A stretch of DNA of 29,388 nucleotides from JBHIEE01 sp046760445 (GTDB lineage: Bacteria > Acidobacteriota > Aminicenantia > JdFR-78), in NCBI GenBank assembly GCA_046760445.1, contig JBHIEE010000023.1, forward strand, positions 1 to 29,388, written 5' to 3'. Positions 7,566 to 14,696 of this stretch are shown piece after piece. How positions within the stretch are numbered: position 1 is the stretch's first letter; each line of letters starts with the position of its first letter. Under the pieces are notes generated by a model. It was not told where the DNA came from and made no database searches. It saw only the letters and a list, made by a program, of their open reading frames with translations. Both the position numbers and the translations under genes were made by a program.

Positions 7566-8977
7566 TGGTTTAAATTTGGAAATATTTTACCGAAGATTTC
7601 TCTGTCCAAGTCTGATTTAAACATTGCTCGTCCCGTTTCTCCTCGAAGTCGGGCTACCTCTCTCATTCCCATTGCTCCCAGAATCTCAAGTAGTTGGTTG
7701 TGCCAAGAGGCCATTAAGTTGACCATTCTCTTGGTTCCCCATTCTGAGTCAATGGACTCCAGTTCTCTGGGACATTCTTTTGATAACCAGCAGTTTTTAC
7801 AAACTGTGCACTCTAAAGCTATAAGAAGAGGAATATCTATGGCCACTGCATCTGCTCCAAGAATAATGGCTTTTGGCACGTGCTCAGCACATCTAATTTC
7901 TCCCGAAGCAATAACACTCACTGAATCCCTAATCCTTAATTTGACAAGATGGCTGTGAACTTGATGAATGATCTCAGGAAAAGTTAAATTCTCTGAATTG
8001 TCTGTCTTAAAATCTGTAACTTTCTGATAATGCTCAATATGTAAATGAATGACGTCCACTCCTGAATAGTAGAGTTCCTCTGTTATCTTATCTGGCTGGT
8101 TAAAGACTGACACTCTGACAAAAATAATCAAATCAGGATTTATCTTTTTCAAGCTACCAATTAAACTTGTTGTTTCTGGAGAATAGACCAGCTCAACAAT
8201 GTTATGAGTTCTGGCGAATTCAACTATTTCTCGCCAAGACATATTTTCAGGATAGAAACATTCAATTATATGGTTAAAATAAGGTTTAAGAACAGGTGAA
8301 TATTTATCCTGATCAATAATGGTGAAAGTGCCCAATTCAGTGGCTGCTTTAGCGATAGATAATTGAATATTATTCCCTTCTCGGAGAGAGAATGGCAAAG
8401 AATCAAATAAAATAGGCAGCTTTATTTCCACTGTAGGAGGGATATCAGCTATTGGGAATCCATGCTGATTGAATTTAATATCTTTTACATCTAATGGTTT
8501 TCTACCTAAGTCCACCACAGTGCTAATGTATTCTCGGCCATGAATACCATCTCGCGTTGGTCGAACTATCTCTGACATATCAGTCCACATCGAATCAAAT
8601 CCCTTTTCAGAAAATGGACCACGATAACCAGCACCTAAGACAGGAATTTCGCCTGTTTCTGCTTGCTGCATAATACTGGTTATAATTGGGGGGGTATAAA
8701 ATTTATCTCCGAGTTCCTCATATTCGGGATTGACTATCATAGAAAGTGCTCCTTTGGAACAATTCTGAATACACATAAAACAGTTCTTGCATCGGTAATC
8801 CACTGGATCAACCATCTGGCGGTAGTCTTTCTCGGATCGGTTATGAACCTCATATAGGCAGAGCTTGGCACATTTCCCACAATTGATACACTCGTCTTCT
8901 CTGATGATTTTAAATTTTCCTATAGGTGAAAACCTCGATTTAACTGTTTGAGTTGAAATGGAATATTTGCTTCCGAT
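7562..8977 (-). CDS. Degenerate glutamate-synthase-like Fe-S subunit, non-canonical start
   Basis: A paralog of the FMN subunit next to it. The frame is open upstream of the first ATG (8813-8815) as far as a TAA at 8981-8983. That extension encodes SRFSPIGKFKIIREDECINC, which aligns with the sister's start, and completes a ferredoxin domain (CINCGKCAKLC then CKNCFMCIQNC). The extension has no ATG, GTG, TTG or CTG. The best start is ATC at 8975-8977, six bases after a perfect AGGAGG, giving 471 residues; ATT at 8957-8959 is the alternative. The barrel has lost the FMN/catalytic motifs: TGEGG is replaced, QGAKPGLGG is deleted and GGTGAAP is replaced by HIEHYQKVTD. It keeps ASGEIRCAEHVPKAIILGAD and the cysteine loop CTVCKNCWLSKECP. 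It is probably an electron-transfer or structural subunit rather than a synthase. Confidence 0.82.
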   Translation of the reverse strand: MGSKYSISTQTVKSRFSPIGKFKIIREDECINCGKCAKLCLYEVHNRSEKDYRQMVDPVDYRCKNCFMCIQNCSKGALSMIVNPEYEELGDKFYTPPIITSIMQQAETGEIPVLGAGYRGPFSEKGFDSMWTDMSEIVRPTRDGIHGREYISTVVDLGRKPLDVKDIKFNQHGFPIADIPPTVEIKLPILFDSLPFSLREGNNIQLSIAKAATELGTFTIIDQDKYSPVLKPYFNHIIECFYPENMSWREIVEFARTHNIVELVYSPETTSLIGSLKKINPDLIIFVRVSVFNQPDKITEELYYSGVDVIHLHIEHYQKVTDFKTDNSENLTFPEIIHQVHSHLVKLRIRDSVSVIASGEIRCAEHVPKAIILGADAVAIDIPLLIALECTVCKNCWLSKECPRELESIDSEWGTKRMVNLMASWHNQLLEILGAMGMREVARLRGETGRAMFKSDLDREIFGKIFPNLNQ

Positions 8978-8983
8978 TTCTTA

Positions 8984-8989
8984 CCTCCT
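8984..8989 (-). promoter_or_regulatory. Shine-Dalgarno site that fixes a non-ATG start
   Basis: A perfect AGGAGG on the minus strand, overlapping the TAG stop (8988-8990) of the FAD/Fe-S gene. The next in-frame sense codons for the degenerate synthase subunit are GAA and then ATC, with the ATC six bases from the site. This is optimal spacing, and no standard start codon lies nearby in any frame. The site therefore supports translation starting at ATC. Confidence 0.65.
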
Positions 8990-10988
8990 AATAAGGTTCT
9001 GAACCAATGAGGTTCAAATAGGTTGGATTATTACTGAGACTATTAATAAACGCTCTAATTTTTTCCTCAGGACGACCATACTTGGCTTGAAGAACAAGTT
9101 CCAACTCTTTCCAAGCCTCTAAAAGAGGAAGTTCGGTTTGACATACATCTTGGCAAGTTCCACATTGAGTACATAAAAAAGCTCTATCCGATTCTTCCTT
9201 AGAGATGCTTCTGCCATTAATAAATTTCCTTGCTAAGCGGAGCTTGCTTCTGGGAGCAACTCCTTCATGGGCAGTGATGAGATAAGAGGGGCAAACAGTC
9301 AGGCAGTTTCCACAATTGGTGCACTCAAGAGAACAAAATTCGAGTAGGCTAACTTTTTTTCGAGAAAGAGTAGCTCCTAAAGGTTTAAGTAATCTTCCAA
9401 TTATTGGTGAAAGAAAAAGCAGACTATCTATAGAAAGATTATAAAAAAGGGGCTGAAAGATTTTGGCCGGAAGATTAAAAAATCTGGTTTTCACAGAAGT
9501 GAACTTACCTGGATTGAGAATGTTTTGAGGATCATATTTTTTCTTTAATTCAAGTATTTGCTTAGCCTTATCCAGAGGAAATTTACTGGCAAAAAAAGGG
9601 ACATTCCATATCCCAATGCCGTATGGCCAGCCTCCTTTTTTAATGCCTAATCTGGTTAGTACTGGCCCCAGAGAGAGATAAGCAATATATTGAATTATCT
9701 TTCGCCGATCACAATTGAACATACTCATTACCAAGGCATTATACTTTTCCTGCTCTTTGATTACATGAACTTCTATAAGTAAATCAACTTTATATCTTTT
9801 TCCAATTTTTTTGGCATGATCGATAAACTGTGAAACTTTATTGACAGGGAGAACAATTTCACTGGCTAAAAGTGAAGGGCCAAGGATTTGAACTTTTAAA
9901 GGACTATATCTTTCTGCCCAAAGATAATTGGCCATATAATCAGGAGCTTCTATGAATTCAGCAAATTTTCTTTTCAACTTGTCAAAAATCTCTTCTTCTG
10001 AATAATTATCAAAGTAAAGTAAAAGAGCATTTTTTTCTTCTAATATTGTATCTTTTGAATTTCCACTGCGCTTCTGCCAGGCTCGGTTAATTTGTCTCAT
10101 CAAGACACTATCCATAAATTTGAGATGAGCTGGCAGACAATTCTTTTCTATTAAAAACTCAACAAATGAAAAAGCAGTATGGCTATCCTTAAAGTATAGG
10201 AGATGGGGAAAAGACTCTTTTGTTCTCTTTATTAACCTGAGTCTGACCTTGGTTATTAACCCAAGATGTCCTTCAGCTCCAAAGAGAAAAGGGAAATGGT
10301 CCTCATTTGAATGTATTGAAAAAATTCCATTTCCAAGCGTGGCTACTTCAATTGTTTCAATCCAGTTTCTTATATGGCCATATTTGGAGCTATTTAATCC
10401 AAATCCGCCGGTTGAGAGCCAGCCTCCTACAGTAGAAAACCTATTAGAAGGATAAACAACTAGAGACAAACCTTCTGGTTCAAGAAATTGATCAATTACC
10501 CCCCACTTTGCGCCTGGCTCAACTTCTATAGTCATTTTTTCTTTATCTATCTTTCCAATTTTATCCATTGGAGAAAAGTCGATAACCAGTCCACTAGTGG
10601 TGGGAATTGCCCCTCCAAATCCCCAAGAGGATATGCCGCGAGGAAATATAGGAATTCGATGTCGAGCAGCAAAATTTATTATTTTTACAACTTCTTGAGC
10701 ATTTTTTGGTTGCACCACTAAAAGAGGAGTGGTTTTAAAAAGAAGTTTTTCAATTAAAGGAGGAACTTCTGCTAAATCTCGGCTATATAGTCTTCTTGTT
10801 TCATACTCATCAATTATTGTTCTATCTTGACCTAATTCTGAGGTAAGTTTTTGTTTTAACCAAGCAATCAATTTTTTTCTTTTGGGAGTATCTTGATCTG
10901 TTAGCTGTTTAAAGAAGATTCTGGGATAAGTGATCCAGTTAATGAATTTTCTGATATGTTTTATTTCTCCTTCTCTCATAGAATTCAT
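8988..10988 (-). CDS. FAD-linked oxidase fused to GlcF-like 4Fe-4S domain
   Basis: A 666-residue two-part oxidoreductase. The first part is a GlcD/D-lactate-dehydrogenase type FAD_binding_4 domain (about residues 85-260), with PRGISSWGFGGAIPTTSGLV as the FAD loop and RFSTVGGWLSTGGFGLNSSK. The FAD-oxidase C-terminal domain ends at KKKYDPQNILNPGKF. After a hydrophobic linker comes a bacterioferredoxin-like 4Fe-4S domain (about 550-620) with CTNCGNCLTVCP and CTQCGTCQDVC. It is the first gene of the glutamate-synthase-like operon, and its stop overlaps the ribosome binding site of the next gene. It may oxidise a 2-hydroxy acid and pass electrons through the ferredoxin subunits to the FMN synthase (inference). 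The substrate cannot be read from the sequence. A second in-frame ATG three codons in is an equally possible start, and neither has a strong ribosome binding site. Confidence 0.85.
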   Translation of the reverse strand: MNSMREGEIKHIRKFINWITYPRIFFKQLTDQDTPKRKKLIAWLKQKLTSELGQDRTIIDEYETRRLYSRDLAEVPPLIEKLLFKTTPLLVVQPKNAQEVVKIINFAARHRIPIFPRGISSWGFGGAIPTTSGLVIDFSPMDKIGKIDKEKMTIEVEPGAKWGVIDQFLEPEGLSLVVYPSNRFSTVGGWLSTGGFGLNSSKYGHIRNWIETIEVATLGNGIFSIHSNEDHFPFLFGAEGHLGLITKVRLRLIKRTKESFPHLLYFKDSHTAFSFVEFLIEKNCLPAHLKFMDSVLMRQINRAWQKRSGNSKDTILEEKNALLLYFDNYSEEEIFDKLKRKFAEFIEAPDYMANYLWAERYSPLKVQILGPSLLASEIVLPVNKVSQFIDHAKKIGKRYKVDLLIEVHVIKEQEKYNALVMSMFNCDRRKIIQYIAYLSLGPVLTRLGIKKGGWPYGIGIWNVPFFASKFPLDKAKQILELKKKYDPQNILNPGKFTSVKTRFFNLPAKIFQPLFYNLSIDSLLFLSPIIGRLLKPLGATLSRKKVSLLEFCSLECTNCGNCLTVCPSYLITAHEGVAPRSKLRLARKFINGRSISKEESDRAFLCTQCGTCQDVCQTELPLLEAWKELELVLQAKYGRPEEKIRAFINSLSNNPTYLNLIGSEPY

Positions 10989-11111
10989 CGTTCAGTATTT
11001 CTGGATTAAATTTCTAATATCGATTAATAATGGGGAGTCTACTGTTTTTTCCAAAAACCAGAGGAGTAATTTTTATTGCTGAAGCCCTCTGTCTTATGCT
11101 CGGACCCACTT

Positions 11112-11348
11112 TTACATAACCTCACCTTCGAAAAAGTAACTAATATGAACTCCGAGCACTTTAGCAATTTTAATTAGAACCAGAAGAGAAGGTGCTTTAC
11201 ACCACTCTCAATTTGAGAGATAGTGCTTGGACTTAGGCCTACTTTTTCAGCTAAATCTGCCTGAGGAATTCTTAACTGGCATTGAGCCACCTAATAATTT
11301 ATCAAGCTCCTCTATCCCGGTGGTAATCATTTTTGACTCAAGGATCAT
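11112..11348 (-). pseudogene. Frameshifted XRE-type HTH regulator remnant
   Basis: The minus-strand sequence encodes pieces of one regulator in three frames. From the ATG at 11346-11348 it reads MITTGIEELDKLLGG, which resembles the Walker-A-proximal start of KaiC/RadA-like ATPase domains. After a shift it reads QLRIPQADLAEKVGLSPSTI followed by SQIESGVKH, a textbook HTH_3 domain. After another shift it reads PSLLVLIKIAKVLGVHISYF and FEGEV, ending at TAA 11112-11114. At least two frameshifts and a missing segment between the ATPase-like and HTH pieces mean no intact protein can be made. It is unrelated in detail to the intact XRE gene at 21630-22007. Confidence 0.75.
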
Positions 11349-11473
11349 TAAAAATTAAGTATTACTAAACAGATAATAGTATAATTGAATAAAAAGAATG
11401 TCAAGAGAATATTAGCAGGAGTTTCCACAGGATTTTACCATAAAGGGTAGGATTCCCAGGAAAAACCTTCCCG

Positions 11474-11513
11474 TCTGTTCGTCAGATAGACCTGCCCGTC
11501 GGTAGGCAGGTCT
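11474..11513. repeat. Double-hairpin palindromic repeat
   Basis: Two adjacent hairpins: TCTG 11474-11477 with CAGA 11483-11486, then a perfect 9-bp stem AGACCTGCC 11488-11496 with GGCAGGTCT 11505-11513 around an 8-base loop. It is much richer in GC than its surroundings. CCTGCC/GGCAGG hairpins of this style are common dispersed intergenic repeats in genomes of uncultivated bacterial phyla (recalled). With no T-run after it, it is not a good intrinsic terminator. Confidence 0.55.
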
Positions 11514-11592
11514 GTCCACATCCTTTGCTGTCTAATTGGATGAGAACAAATAAATTATCGAATCTTAACAGAAGTTTTAGAGAAAGTCCTGT

Positions 11593-11622
11593 TTGCTTAA
11601 TTTCTTTAAGTCTAAGTAATAT
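11593..11622 (+). promoter_or_regulatory. Putative sigma-70 promoter for the PEP-synthase-like gene
   Basis: TTGCTT (11593-11598), an 18-base spacer and TAATAT (11617-11622). The -10 ends 21 bases before the ATG at 11644. GAGGAG directly abuts the ATG, so the leader is short and the ribosome binding site unusually close. Confidence 0.45.
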
Positions 11623-11643
11623 TGTGTTATATTTTTTGAGGAG

Positions 11644-13332
11644 ATGTCCAAAAATTTTGATTTTATTAGTTTTGATCCTCTATCTATTCCCGAAATAAAG
11701 GCTCGTACTTTTGGTCAAGGAAGTATTGGTGGTAAAGCGAAAGGACTTATCTTAGCTCAGGAGATATTAAAAAGAGAAAAAAAACTTGAGATAAAAATTC
11801 CAGAAAGTTACTTTCTGAGCACTGAATGTTATGATGTTTTTAGGGAAAAGAATAAGCTTTGGTCTTTACAAAATGAAGGTTATTATGAAATTAAATCCAA
11901 ATTCATACAATCCTCTTTTCCTCAAGAAATTGAAGACAAGTTGAGAGAACTATTAAGAAAAATAAATTATCCGTTAGCTATTAGGTCTTCTTCTCTATTG
12001 GAGGATAATCTTAGATACTCATTTGCGGGAAAATATCTGACTGTTTTTATTCCTAACCAAGGATCTCTTGAATTAAGGATGAATCAGCTTTCAAGAGCAA
12101 TAAAGCAGGTTTATGCCAGTGTTTTTGATTCAACAGCTGTCGAATATCGAAAAAAGCGTGGTCTGAAAAAAGAAAAAATGGCCATAATAATTCAAAGATT
12201 AGCTGGACAACAAAGGGGAGCATTATTTTATCCAGAAATAGCAGGAGTTGGCTTCTCTAAAAATTATCGTCGCTGGACTAATCGGATAAAAAAAGAAGAT
12301 GGTGTAATCAGAATAGTGTTTGGTTTAGGTACTCGATGTACAGGCAGAAATTATGCTTGCACTTTTTCTCTATCTAATACGAATCTTCAGCCTTACTGGA
12401 ATAATCCTCAAGAAATATCAAAGTATTCTCAGGAAGTTTTTGATTGTTTAGATATGGTAGATGGGGAATTGAAATCTTTTAACATAAACAACAATGAATT
12501 TATTATTAAATTTCATCCTAATTTTGGTCAATTTACTCAAATTTACAAAGAAAGAGAAATTAGAGATTTTCCTTTGACTACATCTTTATCATATCCTTTA
12601 GATAAGATAATATTTACTTTTAAAGGATTTTCAAAATATTACCAAAATTTTTTTAAAACTTTAGATTATTTATTTCATTTATTTGAAAGAGAAACAGGAA
12701 GTTCCGTGGATATTGAATTTACCTATGAAACGACCAATGATTCCTTAAATATAGTTCAGGTTAGACCTTTAACAAGTTATGAAGAATTTCAAGTAGTCAG
12801 GATTCCTTCAAATATAAGGGAAAGAGATATTTTACTTAAAGGGGACAGGATGTTAACCAATGGAATTTTAGAAGATATAAAATTTTTAGTTTATGTAGAT
12901 CATCAAGAATATTTCAGGTGTATTGATAAATATGAAGTAGCTCGGACAATAGGAAGAATCAACAAGAAGCTGGAGGGAGAGAATTATATTTTAGTTGGGC
13001 CTGGAAGATGGGGGACTAACAATCCTCAACTTGGTGTTCCAGTCAGATATAATGAAATATCCAATTGCGGGCTTTTAGTGGAACTGGGTATAAGCTATGA
13101 GAATTTTACTCCAGAGCTTTCTTATGGTACTCATTTTTTTAGTGATCTAGAGGTAGATAATATTCTGTATTTACCTGTTTTTGATAATATAAAGACTAAT
13201 ATATTTAATAAACAATGGTTTGAAAGCGAATATGAGAAGACAGAACATTTAGCAGTAAGAATCTTTCCTGGAAAGTTTAATGCTTACTTAGATGGAGAGA
13301 ATTTGGTTGGGCTTATAGTTATTAGCAAATGA
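11644..13332 (+). CDS. PEP/pyruvate-binding (PPDK_N-like) domain protein
   Basis: A 562-residue protein resembling the nucleotide-binding N-terminal region of phosphoenolpyruvate synthase and pyruvate phosphate dikinase. The glycine loop is GSIGGKAKGLILAQEIL (about residues 26-42). AIRSSSLLEDNLRYSFAGKY supplies the Arg-Ser-Ser motif, and MAIIIQRLAGQQRGALFYPE and QVRPL follow as in the ATP-grasp fold. The C-terminal ~170 residues (ILVGPGRWGTNNPQLG, YGTHFF) are conserved in uncharacterised PEP-synthase-like proteins. There is no swivelling phosphohistidine domain and no PEP/pyruvate barrel, so it cannot do the complete PPS reaction alone. Phosphotransfer to a separate partner or a regulatory role is possible. 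It is monocistronic, with its own promoter and a weak terminator after it. Function is not assigned beyond the family. Confidence 0.8.
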   Translation: MSKNFDFISFDPLSIPEIKARTFGQGSIGGKAKGLILAQEILKREKKLEIKIPESYFLSTECYDVFREKNKLWSLQNEGYYEIKSKFIQSSFPQEIEDKLRELLRKINYPLAIRSSSLLEDNLRYSFAGKYLTVFIPNQGSLELRMNQLSRAIKQVYASVFDSTAVEYRKKRGLKKEKMAIIIQRLAGQQRGALFYPEIAGVGFSKNYRRWTNRIKKEDGVIRIVFGLGTRCTGRNYACTFSLSNTNLQPYWNNPQEISKYSQEVFDCLDMVDGELKSFNINNNEFIIKFHPNFGQFTQIYKEREIRDFPLTTSLSYPLDKIIFTFKGFSKYYQNFFKTLDYLFHLFERETGSSVDIEFTYETTNDSLNIVQVRPLTSYEEFQVVRIPSNIRERDILLKGDRMLTNGILEDIKFLVYVDHQEYFRCIDKYEVARTIGRINKKLEGENYILVGPGRWGTNNPQLGVPVRYNEISNCGLLVELGISYENFTPELSYGTHFFSDLEVDNILYLPVFDNIKTNIFNKQWFESEYEKTEHLAVRIFPGKFNAYLDGENLVGLIVISK

Positions 13333-13333
13333 T

Positions 13334-13376
13334 GAGAAAGAACAAGAAAAAACAATGCTTCTCTTCTCTCTTTTTT
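13334..13376 (+). terminator. Weak intrinsic terminator after the PEP-synthase-like gene
   Basis: An imperfect purine/pyrimidine stem (GAGAAAGAACAAG 13334-13346 with CTTCTCTTCTCTC 13358-13370, about 10 of 13 positions paired including one G-U) followed by six T at 13371-13376. It lies immediately after the stop codon. The stem is poor in GC, so strength is doubtful. Confidence 0.35.
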
Positions 13377-13441
13377 AATTATGTGAAAAAATGAAAATTT
13401 TTAAAAAATTTTGCCTGCCAGTAAGACTTAATTGAGACTGT

Positions 13442-13470
13442 TTGACTAACCAGGTAATTAGTGCTATATC
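13442..13470 (+). promoter_or_regulatory. Sigma-70-like promoter of the LPS-type operon
   Basis: TTGACT (13442-13447), a 17-base spacer and TATATC (13465-13470). It is followed by a strong ribosome binding site, AAGGAGGAGA (13481-13490), ahead of the ATG at 13493. The six genes to 18915 overlap or nearly touch and can all be read from here. Confidence 0.55.
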
Positions 13471-13492
13471 ATACTGAAGAAAGGAGGAGAAT

Positions 13493-13675
13493 ATGGATAT
13501 AGATCCTCAGCTTTTAGAAATTTTAGCCTGCCCATTATGTAAAGAAAGTGTTGAGTTAACCCGAGATAAAAAGGGACTAAAATGTATCAAGTGTCATCGT
13601 ATTTATCCAATAAGAGATGGAATTCCAGTTATGCTTATTGAAGAAGCAACTATTGAGGATGAAGAAAAGAATTGA
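13493..13675 (+). CDS. Trm112-family small zinc-binding protein
   Basis: A 60-residue protein that starts LLEILACPLCKESVELT and has a second Cys pair in CIKCHRIYPIRDGIPVML, the complete Trm112/YcaR signature. CxxC...CxxC binds one zinc. Trm112 proteins activate methyltransferases in eukaryotes and archaea. In bacteria the small YcaR type often sits next to lipid-A or LPS genes, such as lpxK-kdsB in E. coli, as it does here beside a GT9 glycosyltransferase. Length and motifs are normal. Its 3' end overlaps the next gene by 17 bases. Confidence 0.9.
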   Translation: MDIDPQLLEILACPLCKESVELTRDKKGLKCIKCHRIYPIRDGIPVMLIEEATIEDEEKN

Positions 13676-14696
13676 TTTCTCGAGAATAAATAAAATTTTA
13701 TTAATAAGATTGAGAGTGATTGGGGATATTGTCACCACAACCCCGGCTGTTACTGTCTTAAGAAAAAATTTCCCTCAGGCATTTATCTCTTATGTGGTTG
13801 AATTTCCTTATCTGGAATTAGTTGAAGGAAATCCTAATATCAATGAAGTCATAGTGTTAGACCGAAAATCGAGCTGGTCAGAATTTCGGGAATTTATTAA
13901 GAAAATCCGGTCATCAAAATATGATTTAGCGATTGATTTTCACGGTGGACCAAGAGCTTCTCTAATCACCTTACTTTCTGGTGCTAAAATAAAAGTTGGC
14001 TTCAAGGTGAAATATCGAAACATTTTTTATCATTTTAAAGTTCCTCGTGGCAAAGAGAATGGACATTATCATAGTGTGGAAAGCCACTTAAATTTAATCA
14101 AGTCCTTAGGCATCAGGATAGATAAGATTCCCCCTCTTCTTCTGCCCTCCCCTTCTCAGCAAGAAAAAGAAAGAATAGATAAGTTTTTAAGAGATAATAA
14201 CTTATTTGCTTCAAAAAATATAGTTCTACATATTAGTGCGGGTAATCAATATCGAGAATGGGGCATTGACAATTTAGCTCGATTGGTTAACCTTTTTTCT
14301 AAAAAATCTAATTTAAAAATAATCCTTATTGGGAACAAAAAAGATAAGGAAATTGAAAAGGAATTAATGAAGAAAATAAAATTTCAGCCTTTGTCCCTGG
14401 TTGGGCAATTAAGCTTAAGAGAGTTACGAGAATTAATTGCCCAGTCAGATCTTTTTATTGGTTCAGATGGAGGACCAATGCATATTGCTGCATCAACTAA
14501 TACGCCTATAGTTGTTTTTTTTGGTCCAACCATTCCTGCTATTTTTGGGCCTTGGCAAGCTAAAGCAAAAATAATTGAGAAGGAGTTTGACTGTCGTCCC
14601 TGCAGACAGAAAAAATGTATTTATCAAGATTTCAGGTGCTTAAGAACAATTTCGCCCGAGGAAGTTTACCAAGCGAGTTTGGAGTTTTTAAGATGA
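13659..14696 (+). CDS. GT9 glycosyltransferase (heptosyltransferase family)
   Basis: A 345-residue ADP-heptose:LPS heptosyltransferase-like enzyme. The N-terminal strand-loop KILLIRLRVIGDIVTTTPAV is the family start, which is why the ATG at 13659 is chosen over the in-frame ATG at 13617. The C-terminal half carries the nucleotide-sugar site GSDGGPMHIAAS and PIVVFFGPT. It would add heptose, or a related sugar, to the lipid A-core on the inner face of the inner membrane. Genes downstream encode an O-antigen ligase and an RfaE1-type heptose kinase, which supports heptose as donor. Cys-rich QCRPCxxKxCxY-type residues near the end (DCRPCRQKKCIY) are frequent in this family. Confidence 0.9.
   Translation: MKKRIDFSRINKILLIRLRVIGDIVTTTPAVTVLRKNFPQAFISYVVEFPYLELVEGNPNINEVIVLDRKSSWSEFREFIKKIRSSKYDLAIDFHGGPRASLITLLSGAKIKVGFKVKYRNIFYHFKVPRGKENGHYHSVESHLNLIKSLGIRIDKIPPLLLPSPSQQEKERIDKFLRDNNLFASKNIVLHISAGNQYREWGIDNLARLVNLFSKKSNLKIILIGNKKDKEIEKELMKKIKFQPLSLVGQLSLRELRELIAQSDLFIGSDGGPMHIAASTNTPIVVFFGPTIPAIFGPWQAKAKIIEKEFDCRPCRQKKCIYQDFRCLRTISPEEVYQASLEFLR

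Larger units (their letters stand above)
10989..11643. other. Intergenic region between divergent operons
   Basis: The stretch between the glutamate-synthase-like operon (minus) and the PEP-synthase-like gene (plus). It holds the frameshifted HTH remnant at 11112-11348, the palindromic element at 11474-11513 and the promoter at 11593-11622. A weaker 6-bp hairpin (CAGAGG 11059-11064 with CCTCTG 11086-11091) lies between the remnant and the operon. No convincing minus-strand promoter for the operon was found. Confidence 0.5.

Noticed and set aside
7562..8815. Shorter version of the degenerate synthase subunit starting at ATG 8815
   Set aside because: It would cut off the first ferredoxin cluster, which is clearly encoded upstream in frame and aligns with the paralog, and no ribosome binding site precedes this ATG.
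11474..11513. Hairpin pair considered as a terminator
   Set aside because: No T-run on either side, and the nearest gene ends are too far away or point the wrong way.
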